In this document: positions 1 through 9,296 of the stretch, in pieces
Layout: every line of letters starts with the position of its first letter
Numbering within the stretch: position 1 is the stretch's first letter
DNA from: JAXLYE01 sp046351595
GTDB taxonomy: Bacteria; Myxococcota_A; Polyangia; Palsa-1104; JAEUJZ01
Direction: 5' to 3'
DNA length: 64,000 nt
NCBI GenBank assembly: GCA_046351595.1
Contig: JAXLYE010000004.1
Location: 744,001 to 808,000, forward strand
Translations under genes and position numbers: made by a program
The notes under the pieces: model-generated
Told to the model about the DNA's origin: nothing
What the model saw: the letters and a program-made list of their open reading frames with translations, nothing else
The model's database searches: none

Positions 1-336
1 ATCGATCACTTCGCCTACCAGCTGAAGGAGGGCAGCTGGACCTTCAGCGACTCGATCCGCTTCAGCCAGCCGGGCTGCGAGACCATCGGCGGCACCTCGG
101 GCTCGCCGATCATCCACGCCGACACGCGCGCCGTCATCGGCATCAACAACACCGGCAACCAGAGCGGCGCGCGCTGCACGCTGAACAACCCCTGCGAGGT
201 CGACGAGCACGGCACCGTCACCGCGCAGAAGGGCGCCGCGTACGGCCAGGAGCTGTACCAGATCTACACCTGCCTCGACGCCAACAACGAGATCGACCTG
301 AGCCGCGCCGGCTGCCGCCTGAACAAGCCGCTGTGA
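1..336 (+). CDS. Trypsin/V8-like serine protease, C-terminal part (partial)
   Basis: The frame is open from the first base to a TGA at 334-336, giving the last 111 residues of a protein whose start lies outside the window. It contains GGTSGSPII, the sequence around the nucleophilic serine of S1/S6-type (trypsin-fold, V8-like) endopeptidases, followed by a hydrophobic strand (AVIGINNTGN) typical after the active-site loop. Four cysteines in the tail (CTLNNPCE, YTCLD, GCRL) suggest disulfides and hence export. The catalytic His and Asp would be upstream and cannot be checked. The fold call is good; the substrate is unknown. Confidence 0.7.
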   Translation: MDHFAYQLKEGSWTFSDSIRFSQPGCETIGGTSGSPIIHADTRAVIGINNTGNQSGARCTLNNPCEVDEHGTVTAQKGAAYGQELYQIYTCLDANNEIDLSRAGCRLNKPL

Positions 337-461
337 TTCAGTAGCCCGCATCCGCTGCGATCCAGCCGCACCGCAGACTGCATGCTTGTCGCAGAGCATG
401 CAGCGTGCGGTGCATGGGCCTTGATGCCGCATGACCGTGCGGCGCGGGCGGCCGGATGCGG

Positions 462-467
462 TACGCT
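462..467 (+). promoter_or_regulatory. -10 element TACGCT, leaderless start
   Basis: TACGCT ends exactly 6 bases before the ATG at 474, so the predicted first transcribed base is the A of the start codon. There is no Shine-Dalgarno sequence in between. No clear -35 was seen. Confidence 0.5.
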
Positions 468-473
468 GGGTGC

Positions 474-1205
474 ATGGCCAGGGCGTTCCTCGCACAGACC
501 TTCACCGACTCGCGCGGGCACACGCTGCCCTATCGACTGCTCGTGCCGCCGACGCTGGCGCCGCCGTCGTCGGCCCAGGGGCCGGCGCCGCGCGAGCCGG
601 TGCCGCTGGTCCTTCTGCTGCACGGTGCGGGCGAGCGCGGCGACGACAACCAGGCGCAGCTCCGCAACGGCGCGGCCGAGCTCCTGGGGTCGGACGCGGC
701 GGTGGCGCGCTTCCCGTGTGTCTTCGTGCTGCCGCAGTGCCCGGCCGGTCACCGCTGGGTCGAGGTCGACTGGGCGCAGCCGAGCCACGTCATGCCGCAG
801 CAGCCGTCGGTGCCGCTGGGCGCGGTGCTGGAGCTCGTGCCGGCGCTCGCGGCCCGGTACCCGATCGACGGGCGGCGCGTGTACCTGATCGGCCTGTCGA
901 TGGGCGGGTTCGGGGTCTATGACCTGCTGTGCCGCGCGCCCGAGCGCTTCGCGGCCGCGGTGGCGATCTGCGGCGGCGCCGACGAGTCGCGGATCCTCGC
1001 CGCGGCGGCGCTGCCTCTGTGGGCGTTCCACGGCGCGCGCGACGAGGTGGTGCGAGTCGAGCGCTCGCGCCGCATCGTGGCCGCGCTGCAGAAGGGCGGG
1101 GGCGCGCCGCGCTACACTGAGTACCCCGAGGTCGGCCACGACAGCTGGAGCCGCGCCTTCGCCGAGCCCGAGCTGCTGCCGTGGCTGTTCAGCCAGCGAC
1201 GGTAG
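474..1205 (+). CDS. Alpha/beta hydrolase, esterase/phospholipase type
   Basis: A 243-residue cytoplasmic-looking alpha/beta hydrolase. The oxyanion-region motif LLLHGAGERG is near residue 47, the nucleophile elbow GLSMGG places Ser142, FHGARDEVV supplies Asp190 and EVGHDSW supplies His222, so the triad is complete. The pattern matches the dienelactone-hydrolase/phospholipase-carboxylesterase group of the prolyl-oligopeptidase clan. An upstream ATG at 456 is in frame, but the ATG at 474 is preferred because a -10 hexamer sits 6 bases before it and conserved sequence begins there. No signal peptide. Exact substrate unknown. Confidence 0.8.
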   Translation: MARAFLAQTFTDSRGHTLPYRLLVPPTLAPPSSAQGPAPREPVPLVLLLHGAGERGDDNQAQLRNGAAELLGSDAAVARFPCVFVLPQCPAGHRWVEVDWAQPSHVMPQQPSVPLGAVLELVPALAARYPIDGRRVYLIGLSMGGFGVYDLLCRAPERFAAAVAICGGADESRILAAAALPLWAFHGARDEVVRVERSRRIVAALQKGGGAPRYTEYPEVGHDSWSRAFAEPELLPWLFSQRR

Positions 1206-1252
1206 AGCGGACGCGGGCGGCGGCGCGCGCCGCGGTCGGGGCGGGCCTCGAT

Positions 1253-1258
1253 TAGACT
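1253..1258 (+). promoter_or_regulatory. -10 element TAGACT
   Basis: TAGACT lies 8 bases before the ATG at 1267, with no ribosome binding site between. It is near-leaderless and stands out in otherwise GC-only sequence. No convincing -35. Confidence 0.45.
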
Positions 1259-1266
1259 AAAGTACG

Positions 1267-2856
1267 ATGGGCCGTCGCTCTGCTCGGACTGGCTGCGCCC
1301 GCGTCGCGGCCTGGGCGCTGGTGCTCGCGCTCGGCGCCGGGGCGGGCGCCGGCTGCCGACGGAGCGTGGCGCCGCCGACGCGCCCGGTGGACGCGGGCGC
1401 GGGCGCGGGCGCGGTGCCGGACGCAGCGCCGGCACCGATTGCCGCCGCGGCGATCGAGGCGCTGGTCACGCGCTGGCAGGCGGCGCAGAACAGCTCTGAC
1501 CGCGCCGCGTACGTGGCCCTGTACGCCGAGCCGTTCCTCGGCGTCCGGCGCTTCGGCCCCAAGGTGGTGTCGTACGACCATGCGGGCTGGATGAAGGACC
1601 GCGCGCGCATGTTCCGCAAGCCGCAGCACGTCGAGGTCACCGGCCTGGAGATCGCCGCCGCGACCGCGGAGCGCGCGACCGTGCGCTTCACGCAGGAGTG
1701 GAGCTCGGGCAGCTTCCGCGACACCGGCCTCAAGGAGCTGGTGCTGCGGCGGGGGCCGGACGGGCTGCGCATCGCCCGCGAGGAGATGCTGCGCTCGGTG
1801 GTGCTGCCGAGCGAGGCGCAGGGCCGCTTTTTGCATCTGGTCGAGGGCGACGTGGTGCTGGCCAAGGACGCGCCCGAGTCGTGGAGCCAGGGCGCGCCGC
1901 AGGAGAAGCCGCCGCGACCCGGCTGGCTGGCGGGCGGGGTGGTGGTGACGTACCGGCCGCTGCGCGCGGACAAGGTGCCGGCCAACCTGCTCGGCTGGCA
2001 GGCGCGCAACCTGCGGCTGTTCGATCTGCAGGGGCAGGTCTGCGCCGCGACGATCGCGGAGCTTTTGCCGGCGAGCGCGCTGTACACCGACGGCTCGCTG
2101 TTCGCGTCGCACGACGAGGACGATCCGCCGCCGCCGGGCGAGCGGGAGAAGGCGGCCGTCGAGTGGCAGCGCGGGCGGCGCCTGCTTGTCGGTCGGCTGA
2201 CCGTGACCAGCGGCGACTGCAAGGGGGCGGTGTTCGCGCGCGCGGCAGAGCTGCCGGTGCCGGTGATCTCGAAGTTCGAGCCGGCGCGGCCGCCGTGGCG
2301 GGCGGTGGCGCAGCGGCTGCTCCGTCGCCACCCGCTGTACTCCGAGATCCAGGCGAGCTGGCTGCGCTTCCTCGAGCAGGAAGGGCTGGATCCGAGCGCG
2401 CCGGCCAAGGACCGTGCCGAGCGCCCGGTCTGGCTGCACAGGCGCTGGGACGGACCGGACAAGCCGCTCGACCAGTGGGAAGGCGTGGTGAAGGTCGCGC
2501 GCCACCCGCTGCACGACGGCACGCTGCTCTCGGTGAGCGCCGAGCGGTCGGTGGACCCGGAGACGCTGATCGGGACGATGTGGGCGCTGTGGCAGGCGAC
2601 CGGCGAGCCGCCGGCGCCCAAGGTGGCGCCGCTGAACCAGCCGGCGCGCTCGCGCAGCGTCGAGCCGCTGGCCGCGCTGGATGTGGACGGCGACGGCCGG
2701 CTGGAGCTCTTGAACAGCTACGGTCTGCTCAGCTCGTCGACCGCGGAGCCGCTGGCCTACGAGCGCAAGGACTACCTCGATCTGCCCAAGGAGTACTCGT
2801 GCTACGACGGCGAGAACGACTGGGACGATCTGCTCGGCGGTCCGCAGCAGAACTGA
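1267..2856 (+). CDS. Predicted lipoprotein with Cds6-like NTF2 domain
   Basis: 529 residues. The N-terminus has a signal peptide ending in a lipobox (GAGAGCRRS, Cys about 30), then a Pro/Ala/Gly linker. Residues about 60-160 (TRWQAAQNSSDRAAYVALY, a WSSG strand and a KELVLRRG strand) look like the NTF2/SnoaL-like fold found as the Cds6 C-terminal domain in some L,D-transpeptidases. No transpeptidase catalytic motif is visible, so the enzyme part is absent. The rest is a conserved-looking globular region I do not recognise. Near the end DVDGDGRLELL resembles a calcium-binding EF-hand/FG-GAP loop. Convergent with the enoyl-CoA hydratase 16 bases away. Likely envelope-anchored; function unknown. 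Confidence 0.7.
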   Translation: MGRRSARTGCARVAAWALVLALGAGAGAGCRRSVAPPTRPVDAGAGAGAVPDAAPAPIAAAAIEALVTRWQAAQNSSDRAAYVALYAEPFLGVRRFGPKVVSYDHAGWMKDRARMFRKPQHVEVTGLEIAAATAERATVRFTQEWSSGSFRDTGLKELVLRRGPDGLRIAREEMLRSVVLPSEAQGRFLHLVEGDVVLAKDAPESWSQGAPQEKPPRPGWLAGGVVVTYRPLRADKVPANLLGWQARNLRLFDLQGQVCAATIAELLPASALYTDGSLFASHDEDDPPPPGEREKAAVEWQRGRRLLVGRLTVTSGDCKGAVFARAAELPVPVISKFEPARPPWRAVAQRLLRRHPLYSEIQASWLRFLEQEGLDPSAPAKDRAERPVWLHRRWDGPDKPLDQWEGVVKVARHPLHDGTLLSVSAERSVDPETLIGTMWALWQATGEPPAPKVAPLNQPARSRSVEPLAALDVDGDGRLELLNSYGLLSSSTAEPLAYERKDYLDLPKEYSCYDGENDWDDLLGGPQQN

Positions 2857-2872
2857 AGGGCGGGGGACAACG

Positions 2873-3639
2873 TCAGCGCGCGCCGTGGCGCCGGCCCCGT
2901 CGGCGAAGCGCGTCGCACCCGCGACGGTTTCGCCGCTGGCCACGGTCGCCAGGCCCAGCTCGAACTCGCGCTCGAGCGCGGCGGGCAGCGGCAGCGGCTC
3001 GTCCTGCGACAGCAGCGTGCTGGTGCGGTCGCTGCGCAGGCAGGCCTGGGGCAAGGCGATGAGCTCGCACGCCAGCGCGGTTGCCATCGCGCGCGCCTGC
3101 CCCTTGGGCGCGATGCGGTTCACCAGGCCCATCGCGTGCGCCTCGGCCGCGAGCACCGGCCGCCCGGTGAGGATGAGATCGAGCGCGCGCCCGAGCCCGA
3201 CGATCTGCGGCAGCCGCACGGTCCCGCCGTCGATCAGCGGCACGCCGAAGCGGCGGCAGAACACGCCGAGCACCGCGTCCTCTTCGGCGACCCGCAGGTC
3301 GCACCACAGCGCCAGCTCGAGCCCGCCCGCCACGGCGTAGCCCGCGATCGCCGCGATCACCGGCTTGGACAGGCGCATGCGCGTCGGCCCCATCGGTCCG
3401 TCACCGTCGGGCGCCAGGCGGTTGCCGCCGCCGCTGGCGACGGCCTTCAGATCCGCGCCCGCGCAGAAGTGGCCGCCCTCGCCAAAGAGCACCGCGACCG
3501 CGGCCTCGGCATCGGCGTCGAATGCGCGGAAGGCATCGGCCAGCGCCTGCGCGGTGTCGCGATCCACGGCGTTGCGCACCGCGGGTCGGGCAAGCACCAC
3601 GGTCCACAGCGCGCCTTCTTTTTCGATGCGGACGGACAT
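2873..3639 (-). CDS. Enoyl-CoA hydratase/isomerase family protein, frameshifted at its C-terminus
   Basis: Crotonase-fold protein: oxyanion motif HFCAGADLKAV, then AGYAVAGGLELALWCDLRVA and DGGTVRLPQIVG, then AHAMGLVNRIAP. The usual acidic catalytic residue in the 'PE' segment is replaced (CRRFGVPLIDGG), as in a known subgroup, so activity may differ from hydratase. Start is ATG 3639 (MSVRIEKEG); upstream frame is extra. The frame runs past the normal end (FADGAGATARAD) without a stop and continues antisense to the neighbouring gene. Adding one base near 2890 restores the family ending FADGAGRHGAR plus a TGA at 2873-2875, so a single-base deletion or assembly error is almost certain; the span 2873-3639 is 767 bases, one short of a codon multiple. 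Confidence 0.82.
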
Positions 3640-3751
3640 GAGCGGGAGCGGCGGGGCAGGGAGGGCAGGGCAGGGCAGGAGAGCGATGCGGCGAGCGCAG
3701 GGTCGAAGCGCCGCGGCCCGCACCGGAGCGGGCGGGTCCGGGCGCCCGGCG

Positions 3752-4159
3752 CTACTTCGTGGTCATGATGCCGATGGTCTTTACGCCTGCGCCGCGGCAG
3801 ACGTCCATCACCTTCACCACCTCGCCGTAGGGCGCGGCGTCATCGGGGTTGAAGAACATCAGCTTCTTGGCGCGGTTCTGCAGGATCGTCCGCACCTTCT
3901 CGGCCAGGCCCTCGAAGGGCACGGCCTCGCCGTTGATGGCGACGCGGCCGTCTTCGGCGACCGTGAGCACGAGCTGATCCGAGGACGGCGGCGGCGTGTC
4001 GATGTTGTCAGGCGCCTTGGGCGGCACGTCCGTCGGCGTCTGGTTCAGCATCTTGGGAACCATCACCATGAACACGATCAGGAGCACCAGCACGACGTCG
4101 ATGAGCGGCGTGACGTTGATGTCGGTGCGTATCCCTTTTCCACCGGTCGAAAAGGCCAT
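3752..4159 (-). CDS. exbD: ExbD/TolR-type proton-channel subunit (short paralogue)
   Basis: 135 residues with one transmembrane helix. INVTPLIDVVLVLLIVF carries the conserved membrane Asp that conducts protons, followed by a periplasmic domain ending in AGVKTIGIMTTK. Start ATG 4159 is preceded by AGGAGGAG, which overlaps the stop codon of the upstream exbD, so the two are translationally coupled. Last gene of the minus-strand TPR-TonB-ExbB-ExbD-ExbD series. With ExbB it forms the inner-membrane motor that energises TonB or a TolA/gliding-type machine. Confidence 0.9.
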   Translation of the reverse strand: MAFSTGGKGIRTDINVTPLIDVVLVLLIVFMVMVPKMLNQTPTDVPPKAPDNIDTPPPSSDQLVLTVAEDGRVAINGEAVPFEGLAEKVRTILQNRAKKLMFFNPDDAAPYGEVVKVMDVCRGAGVKTIGIMTTK

Positions 4160-4161
4160 GG

Positions 4162-4689
4162 CTACTCCTCCTTGTACTCCTCGGAGCCCAGCGCGACCTG
4201 GCCGATGCCCGTGGCCTGGATCAGCTCCATCGTGTGCTTCACCGCGCCGTAGGGAGCCTTCCTGTCGGCCTTGAGGTGGATCTCGCGGTTGCCGCTGCCC
4301 TTGCGCATCTCCTTCTGGATGAGGTCGGCCAGCGTCTCGTCCGTCGCCTTCTCGGAGCCGACGAACATGCGCGTGCCGGCGCACTCCCAGTGGATGGCGC
4401 CCATCTTGCCGCCGTCGCAGGTGACGGAGACGATGAGCTGCTCGCCCGAGTCGTTCTTCTTCTCGTGGTGCCGGGTCTTCGGCTGCTCCACGGGCATGCC
4501 GCGCGTGATCATCGGGGTGACGACCATGAAGATGATCAGCAGCACGAGCACGACGTCGACGAGCGGCGTGACGTTGATGTCCGTGCGCACGGCGGCGTTG
4601 GCCACCCCGGCGTGCCTGTTGTGCCGGTGCTTCTGCCGGCGCAGGAACCGCGGCGGGTTTTTCAGAAGATCGTCCAGTTGATCAGCCAT
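4162..4689 (-). CDS. exbD: ExbD/TolR-type proton-channel subunit (long paralogue)
   Basis: About 175 residues. A 40-residue basic cytoplasmic tail precedes INVTPLVDVVLVLLIIF, the membrane helix with the conserved Asp. The periplasmic domain is larger than in the neighbour and contains two cysteines (VTCDGG and WECAG) that could form a disulfide. Two ATGs are in frame (4695 and 4689); the second is better spaced from the AGGGG ribosome binding site. It overlaps the translation start signals of the downstream exbD. Tandem unequal ExbD copies are common in myxobacterial Tol/gliding-type motors. Confidence 0.88.
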   Translation of the reverse strand: MADQLDDLLKNPPRFLRRQKHRHNRHAGVANAAVRTDINVTPLVDVVLVLLIIFMVVTPMITRGMPVEQPKTRHHEKKNDSGEQLIVSVTCDGGKMGAIHWECAGTRMFVGSEKATDETLADLIQKEMRKGSGNREIHLKADRKAPYGAVKHTMELIQATGIGQVALGSEEYKEE

Positions 4690-4728
4690 CTGCATCCCCT
4701 GTGCATCGGGCCCAAAGCGGCCGTCTGC

Positions 4729-5424
4729 CTAGGCTGCCTTCCGTCCCTCGCGGAGCATGTACGCGATCAGCTCGGAGCTGGTCTCGTTCATGTCGACGAC
4801 GAAGTCATCGATCCACGCGGTGAAGTAGTTGAACACCATGACCGCCGGGATGGCGACCACCAGACCGAACGCGGTCGTCACGAGCGCCTCGCCGATGCCG
4901 CCGGCCACCGCCGCGATGCCGCCGGCGCCCTCGGTCTTCATGTGCGAGAACACGTTGATGATGCCGACGACGGTGCCGAACAGACCGACGAACGGAGCGG
5001 TCGAGGCGATGGTGCCGATGCCGCCGAGGCCCTTCTTGAGGTCCGCGATCTCGCGCTCCTTCACCCGGTCGATGGCGCGGTTGACGGCGTCCACCAGATC
5101 GAAGTCGCCCACGTCCTCGGGGCCCACGCTCTTGAGCGCCGACAGGCCGTCGATGTACTCCTTGAGCGCCGCCTCGATGACGACCGCGATCGGCCCCTGC
5201 GGCTTGAGCTGCGCGAGGCTGAGCGCGCCCTTGATGTCGCGATCGCGCAGCTTCTGCTGCAGCGAGTCCACGAATTCATCCGACCGCTGCCTCGCGCGCC
5301 GGAACGTGATGTAGCGCTCGATGCCGAGGGCAAGGATCCAGATCCCCATCAGGATCAGGATGACGATGACGGCCTTTCCGGGAAGTGACGCCGCGTTCCA
5401 GAGTGTCCTCAGATTGAATTCCAT
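4729..5424 (-). CDS. exbB: ExbB/TolQ/MotA proton channel family protein
   Basis: 231 residues with three predicted transmembrane helices: residues about 17-35 (AVIVILILMGIWILALG), then the helix pair near TIASTAPFVGLFGTVVGII and GEALVTTAFGLVVAIPAVM. These two segments are the signature of the MotA/TolQ/ExbB channel. Start ATG 5424 follows GAGGAG. It assembles with the two ExbD proteins downstream into a proton-driven inner-membrane complex that would drive the TonB-like protein encoded upstream. Confidence 0.92.
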   Translation of the reverse strand: MEFNLRTLWNAASLPGKAVIVILILMGIWILALGIERYITFRRARQRSDEFVDSLQQKLRDRDIKGALSLAQLKPQGPIAVVIEAALKEYIDGLSALKSVGPEDVGDFDLVDAVNRAIDRVKEREIADLKKGLGGIGTIASTAPFVGLFGTVVGIINVFSHMKTEGAGGIAAVAGGIGEALVTTAFGLVVAIPAVMVFNYFTAWIDDFVVDMNETSSELIAYMLREGRKAA

Positions 5425-5621
5425 GTTGCTCCTCGTTTCACCGGGTATCTCGAACTTGGTTTCGCTGCGCACCTGCTAGGTAGCGGCCCCGGTGCTCCCC
5501 TCGCTCGAGGGCAAGGGGGCGCCGCTCCACCGGCTGACTCTGCGTGCGCTCGCCTTAACCTGCGACCTGCATCGGCAGCTCGCGCTGCCTGGTAGCCGTC
5601 TGCTCTGCCATCGAGCCGCGG

Positions 5622-6325
<704 letters not shown>

Positions 6326-6326
<1 letters not shown>

Positions 6327-7555
6327 CACTGCTTCTCCGACGCGGCAGGTTCAGATGCTCCAGCAGCAGCCGGAGGGGGCGGTGGCGGTGGTGCCTCGGC
6401 AGGTTTCTTCTCGGGCTCGGGCGCCGGGGCCGGTGCGGCCGCAGGCGCCTCGGACGGAGCCGCCGCCGGGGCCGCGGGCGCCGGGGCCGGAGCCGCCTTG
6501 GGAGCGGCCGGCCGCTTGGGCTTGGGCGGCGGCGCAGGCAGGGCCGGCGGCGCAGGGGGAGGAGGCGGCGGCACCGCGGCCGGAGGAGCCGGCGGCGGCG
6601 TCGCAGGCGCAGCCGCGGTCGGCGCCGCCGGAGCCGCGGTCGGCGCCGCCGGAGCCGCGGCCGCAGGCTTGGCAGCACCCGCCGGAGCCGCATCCCCACC
6701 GGTCCCAGTGGCGGCCTTCTGCATCGCGAGCGCGATCTGCAGCAGCTTGTTCGCCTCTTCGAGGTCGGTGCGCTTCAGATCGTCGGTCGGCTGCGCGTAC
6801 GAGCGCTCGCGCAGCAGCAGGTTGGCGTAGATGACCGGCGTCGGCGCCTTCGGCGACAGCAGGCGCGCCTTCTCGAGCAGCTCGAGGGCCGCGTTGGCCT
6901 TCTCGATGCGGACGAGCGGCGGCATCTGCAGGTTGTTCTTGCGCTGCTCGGGCGCCATGCGGCACTGCGTGTCGGCGCACAGGTCATCCCAGGTCATGAT
7001 GGCCAGCGCGACGTAGCCATCGGTGTCCTTGGGGTTGGCCTTGATGCGCCGCTCGAGCCACATCCGCGAGGCATCCATCTTGCCGATGCTCTTGGCGATG
7101 TTGCCGAGGATGGTCAGCGCCTCGAGGTCGGGGTTTTCGCGCTCAACCTGCGGCTTGAAGAACTCGACCGCCTCGTCGTACTTGCGCGCATCCACGAACG
7201 TCTGCAGCAGGTAGTCGCGCGCGCGCTGGCGCTGATCCGACCGGACCGTCGGCAGCGCCATGTAGTCCCGGAACGATCGGACCGCGAGATCCGCGGCTTC
7301 CTGTCCCTCTTTGCTGCGCGGGTTCTGCTGGTAGAGCGCGAGGTGCGTGAAGCCGCGGTTGATGAGGATCGGCGGCACCGTCGGGTCGATCTCGGCCGCT
7401 TCGCGAAAGAGGCGCGCGGCTTCTTTGATGTCCCCGTCGCGGTACTTCTCCACTCCCTGCTGAGCGCGGGCGCGCGCCTTCAGCGTGTCGCAGCCGGACG
7501 TTCCGAGCGACAGCGCTGCGAGGGCCAGCGGAAAGAAGATGCGGGACGTGCTCAT
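6326..7555 (-). CDS. TPR lipoprotein with Pro/Ala-rich tail, TonB-operon member
   Basis: 409 residues. Signal peptide with lipobox (SLGTSGCDTL, Cys22), then tetratricopeptide-like repeats over residues about 30-260 (for example GVEKYRDGDIKEAARLFREA and LTILGNIAKSIGKMDASRM). The last 130 residues are almost only Ala and Pro with a few charged residues and probably cross the periplasm or cell wall. First gene of the operon feeding TonB, ExbB and both ExbD proteins, with a one-base overlap to tonB. Probably an outer-membrane-attached scaffold for the TonB motor. The role is inferred from context. Confidence 0.8.
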
Positions 7556-7564
7556 GATGGGCGG

Positions 7565-7570
7565 AACCTA
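7565..7570 (-). promoter_or_regulatory. -10 element TAGGTT of the TonB operon
   Basis: TAGGTT on the minus strand lies 9 bases before the ATG at 7555; no ribosome binding site is visible, so the leader would be only 2-3 bases. The 11-bp GATC array begins about 180 bases further upstream. Confidence 0.4.
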
Positions 7571-7749
7571 CCAACGCAGGCTGACCCGGGCAAGCAAATC
7601 GTTGCCGCTGCTCAAGATTTTTCGCGTCACGTCTGCGTCCCTGGGGAAGCTCCCTAGTGGGCGCATCTGCCGTCGACAAACGGACTCGCGGGCGCAGCGA
7701 GCGCGGCCCTCGCGACCGCGCTCGAGCGGCGCCGATCGACCCGAGAAGA

Positions 7750-7888
7750 TTGATCAAATCGATCAACGATCTCTGGGGGATCTCTGGGGGATCTCTGGGG
7801 GATCTCTGGGGGATCTCTGGGGAAACCCCGTGGGATCCGAGCGGGATCTGCGTGGGATCGCCACGGGATCGGCCTGGGATCGCTGAGG
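7750..7888. repeat. 11-bp phased GGGATC array with adjoining inverted repeat
   Basis: GATC occurs at 7768, 7779, 7790, 7801, 7812, 7834, 7845, 7856, 7867 and 7878: ten sites on one exact 11-base grid, with a single site missing at 7823. The first half is a near-perfect tandem repeat of GGGATCTCTGG; in the second half only GGGATC is kept and the five following bases vary freely. Just before it lies TTGATC-AAATC-GATCAA (7750-7766). The array is between the terminator of the 8673 gene and the promoter of the TonB operon. Divergence of the spacer while the GGGATC core and the spacing stay fixed suggests a set of protein sites on one face of the helix. Confidence 0.9.
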
Positions 7889-7926
7889 GCCCGCGCGCGC
7901 TGCCGCTGCTCGTTGTGGTCGTTGTT

Positions 7927-7954
7927 CTTCGGTTGTTCTTCAAAACAACCGAAG
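7927..7954 (-). terminator. Hairpin terminator after the 7960-8673 gene
   Basis: CTTCGGTTGTT and AACAACCGAAG form a perfect 11-bp stem with a 6-base loop, just beyond the stop codon of the minus-strand gene. There is no long T tract, so factor-independent termination is likely but not certain. Confidence 0.65.
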
Positions 7955-7959
7955 TTGTT

Positions 7960-8673
7960 TCAGGGAGCGCGCGAGCGGACAGGGCCCGCGCCGCCGTCGA
8001 CAGGGACCGGAGCTGGCGGGCTCGCGGCATCTGGAGGAGGAGCGGGTGGCGGCGGCGGACGCGGCGCCTCTTCGCGTTCGGGCGCCATCATTATCAGGTT
8101 GCTCGCCGTCTCTTCGAGATCGCGCTGCCGCGCCTGCCGCTGCTCGAACGGCGCCACCAGCGTCAGCGCATAGGCGAACGGCGGGTTCAGCAGCAGGATC
8201 TGGCGCAGCACCTGGCGCCGCTCGGTCTTGGTCGGCAGCAGCTCGGCTTCGACGAGAACGCGGCGCTGTGTCACCTCGCGCTCGAGCTTCACCTGCACGC
8301 TCTCAGCGCGACCGAGCTTCAGCGCCCGCGCCTCGTTCAGCAGCGAGTCGTGCGTGGTGCCCGCCGGCACGCGCCGGGCCACCAGCGTGATCACCGAGCG
8401 CTCGGTGCCCTCGCCGCGGCTGGCCCAGGCGAGCAGCTGCGGGTAGCTCGGGCGATCGTTGGGCAACAGATCCCAGCGCGGCGGCGCGCGGAACCCGGCG
8501 ATGCCCCAGTCGCGCCGCGTGATCTCGTCCTGCGGACCCGCGACCGAGCGCTGCCCGCCCAGCACCAGCACGAACACGAGCCCGCACAGCGCGGCGACCC
8601 GGCGCGCCGGCCTGGCGCGGCCGCATCCGCTCCGCAGCGGCTGCGTCAGCCGGTCGGCTCGTCGACGGTGCAT
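7960..8673 (-). CDS. Hypothetical exported protein
   Basis: 237 residues. A basic n-region (MHRRRADRL, then RARPARR) and hydrophobic core (VAALCGLVFVLVLGG) ending near RSVAG suggest a signal peptide, followed by DEITRRDWGIAGFRAPP and a mixed alpha/beta domain (TERSVITLVARRVPAGTT; RQILLLNPPFAYALTLVAPF). The last 40 residues are Pro/Ala-rich. I do not recognise the family; the core is faintly like PsbP/DUF1795-type domains. Start ATG 8673 is chosen because a TATGGT -10 lies 6 bases upstream. Followed by a hairpin terminator. Confidence 0.6.
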   Translation of the reverse strand: MHRRRADRLTQPLRSGCGRARPARRVAALCGLVFVLVLGGQRSVAGPQDEITRRDWGIAGFRAPPRWDLLPNDRPSYPQLLAWASRGEGTERSVITLVARRVPAGTTHDSLLNEARALKLGRAESVQVKLEREVTQRRVLVEAELLPTKTERRQVLRQILLLNPPFAYALTLVAPFEQRQARQRDLEETASNLIMMAPEREEAPRPPPPPAPPPDAASPPAPVPVDGGAGPVRSRAP

Positions 8674-8679
8674 GGCCCC

Positions 8680-8685
8680 ACCATA
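8680..8685 (-). promoter_or_regulatory. -10 element TATGGT, leaderless start
   Basis: On the minus strand TATGGT ends exactly 6 bases before the ATG at 8673; no ribosome binding site between them. Confidence 0.5.
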
Positions 8686-9112
8686 ACACGCGACGTGGCC
8701 GGTCGGAGCCGCGCTTGCTGCCGCCGCGCGATCGGCCGGCCGGTATTTACACGCATATATATAGATGTGTCTGTCTGAGCGCTGCGCTGCGGCCCGCCTC
8801 CGCACCGAGGCCCCGGCGCCGCCCGCGGCACGAGCGACACGGCCCTCGCCCGCGATCGCTCCGCGCGCGCTCATCGGGTGTCGGGCGTCGGGCGCCGCCT
8901 CCGCCGGTTCGCGTCGCCTGCTACGCGACGCCGATCGCGGCCGCGTGGCTGCGCTCGCGCCGCGCGCTCGCGTCACGACGAGCCGCGCGACCACGGACTG
9001 AGCGCGTCCGCGCGAGCCTCCCGGTCTTGCCGCCGTGCACCCGTCTCGCGCCGCGCTCTGCGACGAGATCACGAGCGCGCGCCGCATCACTGCACGACCT
9101 CGCACGCGCCGC

Positions 9113-9195
9113 TGCACGACCGCGCACCGCGCTTCTGCACGACCGCGCACCGCGCTTCTGCACGACCGCGCACCGCGCTTCTGCACGACCGTGCC
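9113..9195. repeat. 23-bp tandem repeat, 3.6 copies
   Basis: Three identical 23-base units start at 9113, 9136 and 9159, each beginning TGCACGACCGCGCACC, followed by a partial copy to 9195. A degenerate unit precedes at 9091-9112. Lies in non-coding DNA upstream of the MerR-like gene. Confidence 0.9.
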
Positions 9196-9290
9196 GGCTG
9201 AGCCGCGAGCCGTCGCGTTTCGCGACCCGTTCGCAGCGCGAATCGCGCCGTTTCTCACTCGCTGCGCGTGTCACACCGACGTGATTTTTT

Positions 9291-9296
9291 TATACT
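9291..9296 (+). promoter_or_regulatory. Possible promoter -10 (TATACT) in AT-rich island
   Basis: TATACT follows a run of seven T in the only AT-rich patch of this intergenic region. A transcript starting here would have a leader of about 240 bases before the MerR-like gene. No clear -35; tentative. Confidence 0.3.

Noticed and set aside
7734..7770. Replication origin with DnaA boxes near the GATC cluster
   Set aside because: No TTATCCACA-type boxes and no dnaA/dnaN neighbours.
7769..7824. CRISPR-like array
   Set aside because: Repeat unit is 11 bp with no unique spacers of CRISPR length and no cas genes.
8749..8770. Second copy of the ArsR/methyltransferase operator
   Set aside because: Shares only AT-alternation; arms ACAC/GTGT differ and the next gene is unrelated.
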